49,876 bases of DNA from NCBI GenBank assembly GCA_046297395.1, contig JBKCNM010000054.1:1-49876 (forward strand), read 5' to 3'. Origin of the DNA: JBEICQ01 sp046297395. Lineage in GTDB: Bacteria; Bacteroidota; Bacteroidia; UBA4408. The notes under the pieces are model-generated. The model was not told where the DNA came from, did no database searches, and saw only the letters and a program-made list of their open reading frames with translations. Positions 5,937 through 15,314 of this stretch are shown here, piece after piece; positions within the stretch are counted from its first letter, which is position 1, and each line of letters opens with the position of its first letter. The position numbers and the translations under genes were made by a program.

Positions 5937-8324
5937 ATGGAGGGAGGACTAAATTACAGCGATTCAGAAATTGATGAAATAAACATTAAGGAAATATTTT
6001 ATAAATATCTCCGAAATTGGAAATGGTTTTTATTGAGTATTGGTATTTGCTTAGCTTTTGGATATGCCTTTTTAAGATATCAGGTACCGCAATATGAAGC
6101 TTCTGCTAAAATATTAATTAAGGATGATAAGAATAGTGGGGCAATTATTAACGAACTCTCTGTATTTGAAGATTTAGGTATTATAAAAAGTGGCAAGAAT
6201 ATCGACAACGAAATAGAAGTATTGAGGTCCCGTTCATTGATGATTTCTGCTGTTAAATCCCTTCAAGCAAATATTTTTTATTTTTCTTACGGGAGGCCTA
6301 TTTATCACGAAAAATTTAAAGATACTCCTATAAAGGTTGATTGTCTGAATTCAGACACGAACAATTGCAATCAAGGGATGGGCAATTGGATAGTCTTTCC
6401 TCTAAATAAATCTACCTTCAGGTTGAGCGACTCAGGTACAAATGAAATATTGGGTGAATTTTATTTTGGTCAAACAGTTCAAACACCCAAAGGTAAACTC
6501 AAGTTTAACATTACAAAATACTTTAATGCTACATTCCTAAATAAACCCTTTAAAGTAAATATTTTACCATTGGAATTAGCTGCTAATATTTACTTAAGTA
6601 ACCTTGAAATATCCCGCATTAATAAGACGGCCAGTGTTTTAACTATTTCATTAAAATCCCCTATTCCGATAAAGGCTGTAGAAATCATCAACCAGATAAT
6701 AAAGCAACATGACATAGAGGAAATAGAGGACAAGGATATGGTAATCAAGAATACCTCTAACTTTATTTCTGATAGAATCAAATATATTTCTTATGAATTG
6801 GGTGAAGTTGAAAGTGAAGTGGAAAATTTTAAGAAAAACAATAAACTGACTGATATCACTTCTGAGTCCGAGTTGTTTTTACAGTCCGGTAACGAAAGTG
6901 AAAAAAAAATTATTGAGTTGGGAAGCCAATTGAAACTTGTAGAATACATGCTTGACGATTTTACCAAGAGAAGTAATCCTTGGCAATTAATACCTTCAAA
7001 CATGGGATTACAGGATCAGAGTATTGCAAATTTAATAGTAGAATACAATCGAATAATATTACAAGCCTCCAGGATGGCTAAAAGCTCCGGAGTTAAAAAC
7101 CCATTGTTGGAAAATTATCAGAAACAGATTTCTGAGTTAAAATTAAGTATAAAAGAAAGTTTAGAAAATTTTAAAAGTACCCTCTTAATCAATATAGCGG
7201 AACTTAATAAAAGAGAAAGTATAATAAATAATAGAATTGCTTCGGTTCCTAAATTTGAAAGAGAGTTTAGAAATATTTTCAGGCAACAGCAAATCAAAGA
7301 AACCTTGTATTTGTATTTATTGCAAAAAAGGGAAGAAACCAATATTACACTTGCAGGGAAAGCATCAAACACAAAAATTATTGATGGAGCATATAGTTCC
7401 GGTGCAATGATAACACCTAAAAAAAATGTAGTTTATTCTTCCATGTTTTTTTTGGGGTTTATTCTTCCTTTTGTAATTATCTACATAAAAGATTTACTTG
7501 ACACAAAGGTTCAGAGCAAATTGGATCTGGATAAATACAAAATTCCTCAATTAGGTGATATTCCAATTAGCGAAGACTTACATCCCATTCTAAATAAGAA
7601 TAATAATTCTGTTTATTCCGAATATTTTAGATTGTTAAGGACCAATGTTATATTCTTGGCTGAATCAAGTTCCAACAAATCAAAAGTTATTTTTGTCACT
7701 TCTACAATCAGTAAAGAGGGTAAATCTTTTATTTCGATTAACCTTTCTACATCTTTTGCATTGTCTGATAAAAAAACCTTGTTGATTGGTTTTGATTTAA
7801 GGCACCCCAAAATTGCTGAGTACTTAAACTTAAACGAGGAAAAAGGAATTACAAATTATATAGTGAGCAAATCAAGTAAGATTGAAGATTTTATCATTAA
7901 GAAAAACAATGACACTTTCCTTTTCGATGTTTTGCTTTCAGGTTCCATACCGCCAAATCCTTCCGAGCTATTAATGCACAAAAAGATTGAAAATATATTT
8001 AATTATGCACGCGAAAATTACGATTACATTATTGTTGATACTTCACCTGTTGGATTGGTTGCAGATACCTTATTACTGAACGCATTTGCAGATTGCTCAA
8101 TTTTTGTGGTTAAAACAAATTATTTAGATAAACGGATGCTTCATATCGCAAACGATTTAAATAATTCAAAGCGATTAACAAACATGGCTTTTTTGCTAAA
8201 TGGTAGAGATACATCAGCTATACGCTATGGCTATGCATATGGTTATGGCTATGGATATCAATACTACAATGAAAAGCCTAAACTCTCCTCCCTTCATAGA
8301 GTAAGAAAGTTTTTTAGGATTTAA
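5937..8324 (+). CDS. Wzc-like polysaccharide co-polymerase / BY-type tyrosine kinase
   Basis: The 795-residue inner-membrane protein controls chain length and couples polymerisation to export. A Wzz domain with a first membrane helix lies at about residues 15-110. A long periplasmic coiled-coil region (about 270-470) includes the GNVR-like part. The second membrane helix is near 497-517. The cytoplasmic BY-kinase domain has Walker A (ISKEGKSF, near 591-598), Walker A' (LLIGFDLRHP, near 614-623) and Walker B (YIIVDTSPVG, near 697-706). The C-terminal tail has a Tyr/Gly cluster (about 762-778: YGYAYGYGYGYQYY), the autophosphorylation sites of this family. Kinase and membrane parts are fused, as in Gram-negative Wzc. 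It partners with the Wza-like protein upstream. Confidence 0.94.
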   Translation: MEGGLNYSDSEIDEINIKEIFYKYLRNWKWFLLSIGICLAFGYAFLRYQVPQYEASAKILIKDDKNSGAIINELSVFEDLGIIKSGKNIDNEIEVLRSRSLMISAVKSLQANIFYFSYGRPIYHEKFKDTPIKVDCLNSDTNNCNQGMGNWIVFPLNKSTFRLSDSGTNEILGEFYFGQTVQTPKGKLKFNITKYFNATFLNKPFKVNILPLELAANIYLSNLEISRINKTASVLTISLKSPIPIKAVEIINQIIKQHDIEEIEDKDMVIKNTSNFISDRIKYISYELGEVESEVENFKKNNKLTDITSESELFLQSGNESEKKIIELGSQLKLVEYMLDDFTKRSNPWQLIPSNMGLQDQSIANLIVEYNRIILQASRMAKSSGVKNPLLENYQKQISELKLSIKESLENFKSTLLINIAELNKRESIINNRIASVPKFEREFRNIFRQQQIKETLYLYLLQKREETNITLAGKASNTKIIDGAYSSGAMITPKKNVVYSSMFFLGFILPFVIIYIKDLLDTKVQSKLDLDKYKIPQLGDIPISEDLHPILNKNNNSVYSEYFRLLRTNVIFLAESSSNKSKVIFVTSTISKEGKSFISINLSTSFALSDKKTLLIGFDLRHPKIAEYLNLNEEKGITNYIVSKSSKIEDFIIKKNNDTFLFDVLLSGSIPPNPSELLMHKKIENIFNYARENYDYIIVDTSPVGLVADTLLLNAFADCSIFVVKTNYLDKRMLHIANDLNNSKRLTNMAFLLNGRDTSAIRYGYAYGYGYGYQYYNEKPKLSSLHRVRKFFRI

Positions 8325-8341
8325 TACGATTCAACGAGAAG

Positions 8342-9337
8342 ATGCATCTGAAGATTTTATCAATTATACCGGCAAGAAGCGGTTCTAAGTCCATCCCGGA
8401 TAAGAATATTTATTCTTACATGGGAAAACCCTTAATGGCCTATTCCATTTTAGACTCATTGCATTCAGGTTTAATAAATCGGACCATGGTTAGCACGGAC
8501 AGTGAGTATTATGCCCGAATTGCTGAATCATTCGGAGCTGAAATTCCATTTATCAGACCAAAAGAAATATCGGAAGATCTTTCTACGGATTTCGATGTAT
8601 TCGAACATGCTTTAGATTATTTAAGTTCCACCGAAAACTACATTCCTGATATTGTTGTTCACCTACGACCTACTTATCCAAAGAGAAATATACAAGATAT
8701 CAATGCTATGATAAATCTTCTGATTAGTAATAGCGATTGGGATTCGGTTCGTTCTGTAAGTGAGACAATGGAAACGCCATTTAAAATGTGGCAAATAGAG
8801 AATGATAAATTAACTCCTGTTATAAAACAATCCCAAATTATTGAAGCCTATAATCAGCCCAGACAGATATTGCCCAAGGTATACTCTCAGAATGCATGTA
8901 TTGATGTAACCAGAGGAAAGACAATAATGAAAAAAAAATCCATGACAGGAAATGTAATTGGGGCATATGTTATGAAGGATAATTGGGATATAGATTATTT
9001 TTCAGATTTCAATAAAATGGCTCCTGATGTAATGAACGAACGAAATAAAGTATTTTGTTTCGATATAGATGGAGTCATTGCTAAATTAAGTCCGAATAAT
9101 AATTACCATTTAGCGGAGCCCAATACTCCTATTATTGATAAAGTGAATAAGTTATTCGATAACAATAACACGATCATTCTTTTTACCGCCCGGGGAACAA
9201 AAACAGGTATTGATTGGAGCACTGTAACGGCAGAACAATTGAAGACTTGGGGGGTAAAGTATCATGAACTGAAATTTGGAAAGCCTGCTGCAGACTATTA
9301 TGTGGACGACAGGCTAATAAACATGAATGAGCTATAA
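8342..9337 (+). CDS. CMP-nonulosonate (sialic-acid-like) cytidylyltransferase fused to HAD phosphatase
   Basis: This is a two-domain protein of 331 residues. Residues 1-225 form a NeuA-type cytidylyltransferase, with IIPARSGSKSIPDKN at 8-22 (nucleotide-binding loop), STDSEYY at 51-57 and HLRPTYPKR at 107-115. It should activate a nonulosonic acid with CTP. Residues 236-331 form a compact HAD phosphatase with all key residues: DIDGV (Asp241, Asp243), LFTARG (Thr282), GKP (Lys314) and VDDR (Asp322, Asp323). The likely joint role is dephosphorylation of a nonulosonate 9-phosphate and its CMP activation; the substrate (KDN, Neu5Ac, legionaminate or other) is not visible. The gene starts 17 bases after the kinase, and the NeuB-like gene follows. 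Mammalian CMP-sialate synthetases also carry a C-terminal HAD domain, though of a different subtype. Confidence 0.85.
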   Translation: MHLKILSIIPARSGSKSIPDKNIYSYMGKPLMAYSILDSLHSGLINRTMVSTDSEYYARIAESFGAEIPFIRPKEISEDLSTDFDVFEHALDYLSSTENYIPDIVVHLRPTYPKRNIQDINAMINLLISNSDWDSVRSVSETMETPFKMWQIENDKLTPVIKQSQIIEAYNQPRQILPKVYSQNACIDVTRGKTIMKKKSMTGNVIGAYVMKDNWDIDYFSDFNKMAPDVMNERNKVFCFDIDGVIAKLSPNNNYHLAEPNTPIIDKVNKLFDNNNTIILFTARGTKTGIDWSTVTAEQLKTWGVKYHELKFGKPAADYYVDDRLINMNEL

Positions 9338-9353
9338 ATCAAAACAACATCAT

Positions 9354-10856
9354 ATGACTCACACAGAAGATTTTTTTAAGAACCTGTTTATTTTTGAAAT
9401 GGCTAACAATCATCAAGGGGATGTGGCGCATGGAATAAACATCATAAAAGAGATGGGTAAGATTGCAAGGAAATATAATTTAAATGCAGCCGTTAAACTT
9501 CAGTATAGGCAACTGGATACCTTTATTCATCCTGATTTCAAAAATGACACAAACGCAAAACATGTAGGTCGGTTTTTATCAACTGAACTTAAAAATGCGG
9601 AATTTTTAAAGTTAGTAGAAGCTATAAAATCCGAAGGAATGATTAGCATGTGTACTCCATTCGATGAGGCTTCTGTTGATATTATTCTTGAACACAATAT
9701 TGATATCATTAAAATTGCAAGTTGTAGTGCCGACGATTGGCCATTGTTGGAAAAAGTTGTAAAGACTAATAAACCAATAATTGCCTCCACAGGAGGTTTG
9801 TCTTTATTCGACATTGATAATCTTGTAAGTTATCTTGGAAATAGAGATTTACACTTTGCTATTTTGCATTGTGTTGGGATTTATCCCAGCCCAAACGAAG
9901 TTTTGAATCTTAATTTTATTTCAAAACTTAAAAAACGATATCCAAATTTAACCATTGGATATTCCGGCCATGAATCACCTGATAACATTGATGTAATTAA
10001 AATAGCCATAGCAAAAGGTGCAGCGATATTTGAAAGACATGTGGGTTTACCTACGGAAACAATTACATTAAACAATTATTCTATGAATCCGGCTGAATGT
10101 GATGCCTGGGTTTTAGAAGCCCATAAAGCATTTGCAATTTGTGGTCAAAGTGATAAAAATATTACTGAATCTGAAAGGGAATCATTGTTATCTTTAAAGC
10201 GGGGTGTATTTGCCAAAAATAAAATTCGTAAAGGAGAAAAGATAAACATGGACAATGTATTTTTTGCCATGCCTTGTCAAAAAGGACAACTAAATAGCAG
10301 TGAACTTGGAAGAGTTAGAGCCTCTTATGTTGCGAAGAAAGACTATGACATTAATGAAGCAATTTTTGAAAATTCTGAGGTTGATACCTATTATAAAATC
10401 AGGCAGATTATCCATGAAGCTAAAGGGCTTTTATCTGAGGCAGAAATTGTTTTAAATGATAAAGCTGAGATTGAATTATCACATCATTATGGTATAGAAA
10501 AATTCAGAGAATTTGGGATATTAATTATCAACTTGGTAAACAGAGAATATTGCAAAAAAATTATAGTCGTGTTTCCGGGTCAAAATCATCCTGAACAATA
10601 TCATATCAAAAAAGAAGAGACCTTTCATCTCCTGAGTGGAAAACTTGGTCTATCATTAAATGGATTAACTTCTGAGCTAAAAAAAGGAGATATTGTAACA
10701 GTAGAAAGAGGAGTAAAGGATGCTTTCTGGAGTGATTCAGGTGCCATCCTTGAGGAAATCTCTACAACACATTACAAGAACGATTCGTTTTACACCGATC
10801 CTCAAATCAATTCACTGGATCCTATGCAGCGTAAAACTATCATAACATCCATATAA
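9354..10856 (+). CDS. NeuB-like nonulosonate synthase fused to SAF and cupin (lyxose-isomerase-like) domains
   Basis: The 500-residue protein has three domains. Residues 10-265 are a NeuB/SpsE TIM barrel that condenses phosphoenolpyruvate with a sugar: FEMANNHQGD at 14-23, KLQYR at 48-52, CTPFDEASVD at 100-109, IASCSADDWPLL at 121-132, the metal-site His in LHCVGIYPSP (His172), IGYSGHE (His206) and FERHVGL (His229). Residues 283-345 are the antifreeze-like SAF domain (RGVFAKNKIRKGE). Residues 375-485 are a cupin with a metal site (His412, His417, Glu421/422) and an EEISTTHY segment like D-lyxose/mannose isomerases. An ATG at 9327 is in frame and overlaps the previous gene, but 9354 better fits the family start. 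No ManNAc-forming or PseB/LegB-type enzyme lies nearby, so the sugar substrate is uncertain. Confidence 0.88.
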   Translation: MTHTEDFFKNLFIFEMANNHQGDVAHGINIIKEMGKIARKYNLNAAVKLQYRQLDTFIHPDFKNDTNAKHVGRFLSTELKNAEFLKLVEAIKSEGMISMCTPFDEASVDIILEHNIDIIKIASCSADDWPLLEKVVKTNKPIIASTGGLSLFDIDNLVSYLGNRDLHFAILHCVGIYPSPNEVLNLNFISKLKKRYPNLTIGYSGHESPDNIDVIKIAIAKGAAIFERHVGLPTETITLNNYSMNPAECDAWVLEAHKAFAICGQSDKNITESERESLLSLKRGVFAKNKIRKGEKINMDNVFFAMPCQKGQLNSSELGRVRASYVAKKDYDINEAIFENSEVDTYYKIRQIIHEAKGLLSEAEIVLNDKAEIELSHHYGIEKFREFGILIINLVNREYCKKIIVVFPGQNHPEQYHIKKEETFHLLSGKLGLSLNGLTSELKKGDIVTVERGVKDAFWSDSGAILEEISTTHYKNDSFYTDPQINSLDPMQRKTIITSI

Positions 10857-11548
10857 TGAGAGAGTTTTTTTCACTGGAGTCTATCCATCATTCGAGTATT
10901 GATGAAGTATTTCATCAGTTAAACTTAGGGAATATTGGAAATGTTATTTATTGGTGGAAGTTTTTTGAGTTAACCAAAGATATTTCCGGAGATATTGTTG
11001 AATGTGGAATCGGGAGAGGCCGATCTATGCTTGTCATATCTGCCATAAACGCCCTATTGGAGAAACATGAAGGGGGACAAAGACAAATTTATGGTTATGA
11101 TAGCTTTGAAGGATTTCCTGAACCCAGCATGGAGGACGATTCCTACAGGAAACCTAAAAAAGGTGAATGGGCTCATTCGCCAAGCGGCAAATATCAATAT
11201 AATCAAACCTTTATTCAACAAGTATTGCATTCTGGAAATATTCCCAATGTTGAAAACACCATTCTTACAAAAGGTTTTTTTTCGGATAGTTTAAAATCCC
11301 ATCCTGATCATCCTATTGCCATCTTACATGTAGATGGCGATTTGTACGAATCATACCTGGATACTCTGGGGAATTTATATCCTAAAGTGAGTAAGGGAGG
11401 AGTAATAGTATTTGATGATTTCCTTGCGAAGAAAAGCGATGATGATAGGTGGCCGGGTGCGCGCAAAGCTGTTGAGGAATTTTTTGGAGATGAACTACAT
11501 GAATTAAAGACAAGCGTACGAGGTACTCCTTACTTTATTAAGAAATAA
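10856..11548 (+). CDS. TylF/MycF-family sugar O-methyltransferase
   Basis: The 230-residue SAM-dependent enzyme resembles macrocin O-methyltransferase TylF, which methylates a sugar hydroxyl. Visible are the SAM loop VECGIGRGRS at 48-57, GYDSFEGFPEP near 80-90 (typical of this family), HVDGDLYES near 158-166 and VFDDF near 185 (metal-binding acidic residues). The start codon overlaps the NeuB stop by one base (TAATG), so the two are translated together. It may methylate the nonulosonate or another sugar of the repeat unit. The substrate is not visible. Confidence 0.88.
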   Translation: MREFFSLESIHHSSIDEVFHQLNLGNIGNVIYWWKFFELTKDISGDIVECGIGRGRSMLVISAINALLEKHEGGQRQIYGYDSFEGFPEPSMEDDSYRKPKKGEWAHSPSGKYQYNQTFIQQVLHSGNIPNVENTILTKGFFSDSLKSHPDHPIAILHVDGDLYESYLDTLGNLYPKVSKGGVIVFDDFLAKKSDDDRWPGARKAVEEFFGDELHELKTSVRGTPYFIKK

Positions 11549-11566
11549 ATTAATAATGAATCTGAC

Positions 11567-12415
11567 ATGGGAAAAGTAATATATAAGGGAAAAATCAGGG
11601 ACGGTAGTCCAGGCAAAATGAGTGATCAAGTTTTTGAAGTTATTTATGATAACAAACAAAAATTTGCAAAACTTAAGCCCTTTCCCAAAGTCGATTATTC
11701 AAGTGATTCTTATCGAAAAAAAGTCAATAAGACCTCATTGATTAATGACTATTTTTCGGAGCATGATAAACAACAACCCGGATATTTTACACATGTAAGT
11801 CCATTTCTAAAAAGGGGAGATATTGTTGCAGATTGCGGATGTGGAGGAGGATCTATGCTTGACTTAACCAAAGGGTTGGCATCTCAGACCATAGCAATTG
11901 AACCTTTTAAGGGCTATCATTCATCACTCAAGGAGAGAGGACATCATACATTTTCATCTATCAGTGAGGCATCAAGAAAATACACATCAAAGGTAAATCT
12001 TGCTTTATCTATTCATGTTATAGAACATACCATTAATCCATTGACATATTTAAAGGGTATTTATAAATTACTTACTAATAATGGTGTAGCCATCGTGTTT
12101 ACACCTAATAATGATGATATTTTATTAAAATTGTATCCACAGCTATACGCTCCTTTTTTTTACAGGACAGTTCACAATTATTATTTTACAGGAGAAGGAT
12201 TGGAGATGCTGGGTAGAAAAGCAGGTTTTTCTGACGCCTCTAAATTTTATTATCATGAGTTCGGTATTTCAAACACCTTGAACTGGCTCAAGGAAGGGAA
12301 AGCCATGGGAAATTCAAAATTGGAAGGAATATCCATAGAGTTTGATTTAGCATGGAAAAACCTTCTTGAAAATACGGGACAGTCCTATAATGTTGGTGTG
12401 ATTTTACGAAAGTGA
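11567..12415 (+). CDS. Class I SAM-dependent methyltransferase
   Basis: The 282-residue protein carries a Methyltransf_23-like Rossmann domain. The SAM-binding loop VADCGCGGGSML lies at about 86-97, the acidic residue after beta-2 at IAIEPFKG, and the post-loop SIHVIEHTINPL at about 148-159. The N-terminal 80 residues are outside the core and may recognise substrate. It starts 18 bases after the TylF-like gene and overlaps the next gene by four bases (GTGA). Presumably it methylates a sugar, or the polymer end as a cap. The acceptor is unknown. Confidence 0.85.
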   Translation: MGKVIYKGKIRDGSPGKMSDQVFEVIYDNKQKFAKLKPFPKVDYSSDSYRKKVNKTSLINDYFSEHDKQQPGYFTHVSPFLKRGDIVADCGCGGGSMLDLTKGLASQTIAIEPFKGYHSSLKERGHHTFSSISEASRKYTSKVNLALSIHVIEHTINPLTYLKGIYKLLTNNGVAIVFTPNNDDILLKLYPQLYAPFFYRTVHNYYFTGEGLEMLGRKAGFSDASKFYYHEFGISNTLNWLKEGKAMGNSKLEGISIEFDLAWKNLLENTGQSYNVGVILRK

Positions 12416-13959
12416 TTTTGAAAAAACCAACCTACTATAAAGATTATTTTTTGGGAGAAATTGAGCGATTGATCAATCTTAAACAAAAACATGTTGTAAC
12501 ACCCAGGCAAGCCATTAACCAATGGCTTACTCAATTGGAGACTCCAACGGAAGTGAAAGGCCGTATTTTAGTTACTGCGTTTCGTACCCACACATGGGTT
12601 GAGTGGGCAGTTTATTTTGCAATTATCGCCCGAAATTTAGGTTTTGAAACAACCCTTTTAATCAAGGAAGAAGATATTATGCGTTTATATCCAGAAGCCA
12701 AAAAAAATAACTTCTGGATGAGAATACAAGAAATCCCGGGAATAAAATTAACCTTGTTAAATAACCTACCTTACGATCAAAAAGACTTTGATTATTACTA
12801 CCAATCAAATTTGAAAAAGTGTGCTGATTCTCTTGCATATGAGAATAGAATTGAATCAGCTAATATCTTGGAAGAGAATGATACTTTCGGAGAAATTATT
12901 GAAAAATACAGGTTATATGCAGCAAAATGTTCTGCAGGATTTTACAAGTACATCCGAGAGAATGAATTCTATTCTTTTTACTGTTTTAGTGGTTTAATAG
13001 GTGAAACTTTTGCATTGTTGGATGCAGCATTGGAATCAAAGCTAACCACCGTTTGTATTGAAGGGTGGGCCTGGCGTAAAGGCCATATGATTTATAATTT
13101 TAATGGGCCGGCCTTAGAATACAATGTAAATGGCTGGATGAAGCATTTTGGTAAATGGACAGAAGAAAAAGAAAATGATCTCAGAAGTTATTTTAAATTC
13201 TTAAATGGTGAAGTAAGAAAAGAAACCTGGCTAAAAGAATTCTATAATGTACAACAGGCAAAGGTGGAAAGTGAGATTCCTGATTATATTCTGAAATTTT
13301 TAGAGGGTGGAGAAAAAGTCTATTTGTTGGCCTGCAATGTTATAGGTGATAGTTCTTTGCTAAACAGGGAACGAATTTTTAAAAGTCACCAGGCATTTAT
13401 TGAAAAAACTGTAAACTATTTTAAGAACAATCCATCGAAGAAGTTAATTATAAGAGCTCATCCGGGCGAGGAATGGGTAGAGTCGAAGGTTAAAATAAAG
13501 ATGGGAACATTTTCAAAGAAAATAGCAAATGGTATTCCCAATATTTTAGTGATTGATTACCGTGAAAAAATAAACACCTTTAGTTTAAGTCCCTACTCCA
13601 AAGTTGGCTTGGTTTGGCTCACATCTGCAGGCGTGGATTTTGTTGTAAGAGGTATTCCTGTGATTGCTGTGGCAAATGCAAAATATTCCGGATTAGGAAT
13701 TATGGATGAACCTGCAACAGAAGAGGAATATTATTCTCTTTTAGATACATATGATCAGGGAAATATTGTTCCAAATGAAAGTCAAAAACAAAAAGCCATG
13801 GAGTATTTATACATGGTATTTAAAGGTTTTTCTTTTGAAGCATTCGGCAAAAATTTTTCTGCGGGATCAACAATTATGAACAAAATGTCAAATCAAAAAG
13901 AACACGATACTTTTTATAAAATAATTTTAGGATTAATTCCTGCACCCGATACTAACTAA
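12412..13959 (+). CDS. Capsule-polysaccharide-biosynthesis-like protein (KpsC/KpsS-like), probable transferase
   Basis: This 515-residue soluble protein appears to have two Rossmann-like halves. The N-terminal part (about 48-75, GRILVTAFRTHTWVEWAV) resembles the start of a GT-B fold. The C-terminal part (about 300-460) has KKLIIRAHPGEEW and VGLVWLTSAGVDFVVRGIPVIA, the pattern of capsule polysaccharide synthesis proteins and CDP-glycerol-type transferases that bind an activated sugar or polyol phosphate. It starts with GTG inside the previous gene's stop. I read it as a glycosyltransferase or a CMP-Kdo/nonulosonate-using transferase. The latter would suit the nonulosonate genes just upstream, but specificity is inference. 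Confidence 0.6.
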   Translation: MILKKPTYYKDYFLGEIERLINLKQKHVVTPRQAINQWLTQLETPTEVKGRILVTAFRTHTWVEWAVYFAIIARNLGFETTLLIKEEDIMRLYPEAKKNNFWMRIQEIPGIKLTLLNNLPYDQKDFDYYYQSNLKKCADSLAYENRIESANILEENDTFGEIIEKYRLYAAKCSAGFYKYIRENEFYSFYCFSGLIGETFALLDAALESKLTTVCIEGWAWRKGHMIYNFNGPALEYNVNGWMKHFGKWTEEKENDLRSYFKFLNGEVRKETWLKEFYNVQQAKVESEIPDYILKFLEGGEKVYLLACNVIGDSSLLNRERIFKSHQAFIEKTVNYFKNNPSKKLIIRAHPGEEWVESKVKIKMGTFSKKIANGIPNILVIDYREKINTFSLSPYSKVGLVWLTSAGVDFVVRGIPVIAVANAKYSGLGIMDEPATEEEYYSLLDTYDQGNIVPNESQKQKAMEYLYMVFKGFSFEAFGKNFSAGSTIMNKMSNQKEHDTFYKIILGLIPAPDTN

Positions 13960-14000
13960 AGCCATCATCCGATACAAATTCTGCACAATAGAAAACACAA

Positions 14001-15305
14001 ATGAATTCCTTTCAAATAAAGAACAATACAATTTTAAATTTGTTTTTGAGGAATAAAATATTAGTAAAATATATTTCAGTATCTTATTTATCAATCCCGG
14101 TTTCACTGGTAACAGGCTTTTTAGCATTCAGAAAAATTGATCCATATTTAATGGGAATTTGGACTGCATTTTCTGTTTTAGAAACCTACGCCACATTCAT
14201 GCGTCTAGGTGTAATCAATGGAATGAATAGAGAATTGCCTTTTGCCCTTGGTGAAGGAGATAGAGAAAAAGCTATAAAATTGGCCTCAACAACTTTAGGT
14301 TATACCCTCGTCAATATTTTGTTTCTTATCATTTGCACCCCTTTTTTGCTCAGCCAGTTTAATTTGACCACCCACCACATAGCAACCAGCTTAATAGTGG
14401 TTTTAAGAATTAGTCTTTCTTTTTACATCACATTTTTAAGCGGTACCTTTAGATCTGAAGATAGTTTTAACAAGCTAAGCAATATACATGGTATTGTTAT
14501 TTTGATGAAATTGCTTTTTTGCCCATTGATATATTTTGGATTCTATGGTTTTCTGCTCTATGAAATTATTGCTGTAGTAACAAATACAATCTTACTGCAT
14601 AAGTACAGACCAATAATAGTAAGACCTCAGTTTCACAAAAAAGAGTTTTTTCATTTGTTAAAAATCGGATTTCCGGTTTTCATTGTTTCTTCAGCAATAA
14701 GTTATGTGGATACAATACCCAAACTCTATCTAATAAAGTATTCTGTTCCCGAAACCATCGGAATATATGCACCGGTGGCCATGCTTTTATCTGTGGTGGC
14801 TATTCTTCCTAATTCTTTATCTGCCTATATGTACCCTAAATTTTCTTTTCATTTAGGACAAGCAAAAGAAGCTAATGACATTTGGAATAAATTGCTGAAA
14901 ATCTATCTTGCCTCTTTTATATTTATAGGAATTTTATCGCTGATTGTTTATTTTTTTATCGACTACTTCGCATACTTTTTCCCAAAATATAAGAATTCCT
15001 TGCCTTATTTAAAGCATGCCCTGCTGATTTGTCCTTTTGTTTTTTTTAGGCTTGGCAATATGTTAAATGTCTTGCTTAAAAACTATCGTTTCATGTTGTA
15101 TTTTTCACTGTTTTATGGAATCATACAAATCATTTCAATCTATATTATCTCTAGAGTAGAGACGGATTTAATTTTTGTGATTATATATTCCCAAGTAATT
15201 ACTTCGCTCTTGGTTTTATTGTTTGGAATTTTTCTAAATAGGGTTTTAATTTCAACTGAAATAAGGAAATTAAATTCATCATTGAATCATTTGGACAAAT
15301 TCTGA
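14001..15305 (+). CDS. Wzx-like flippase (polysaccharide transporter, MOP/MATE superfamily)
   Basis: The 434-residue integral membrane protein has about 12 hydrophobic helices spread along its length. The N-terminal part (VSLVTGFLAFRKIDPYLMGIW; residues about 35-55) resembles O-antigen/teichoic flippases that move undecaprenyl-linked repeat units across the inner membrane. The start has a poly-Asn/Lys lead then the first helix. It follows the KpsC/S-like gene by 41 bases. Together with the polymerase at 15670 it defines a Wzx/Wzy-dependent route. Confidence 0.88.
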   Translation: MNSFQIKNNTILNLFLRNKILVKYISVSYLSIPVSLVTGFLAFRKIDPYLMGIWTAFSVLETYATFMRLGVINGMNRELPFALGEGDREKAIKLASTTLGYTLVNILFLIICTPFLLSQFNLTTHHIATSLIVVLRISLSFYITFLSGTFRSEDSFNKLSNIHGIVILMKLLFCPLIYFGFYGFLLYEIIAVVTNTILLHKYRPIIVRPQFHKKEFFHLLKIGFPVFIVSSAISYVDTIPKLYLIKYSVPETIGIYAPVAMLLSVVAILPNSLSAYMYPKFSFHLGQAKEANDIWNKLLKIYLASFIFIGILSLIVYFFIDYFAYFFPKYKNSLPYLKHALLICPFVFFRLGNMLNVLLKNYRFMLYFSLFYGIIQIISIYIISRVETDLIFVIIYSQVITSLLVLLFGIFLNRVLISTEIRKLNSSLNHLDKF

Positions 15306-15314
15306 ATAAATAGA

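Noticed and set aside
8213..8264. Repeated Tyr-Gly codons (GGCTATG-like units) considered as a short tandem repeat locus
   Set aside because: It is the expected Tyr-rich autophosphorylation tail of a Wzc-type kinase, not an independent repeat element.
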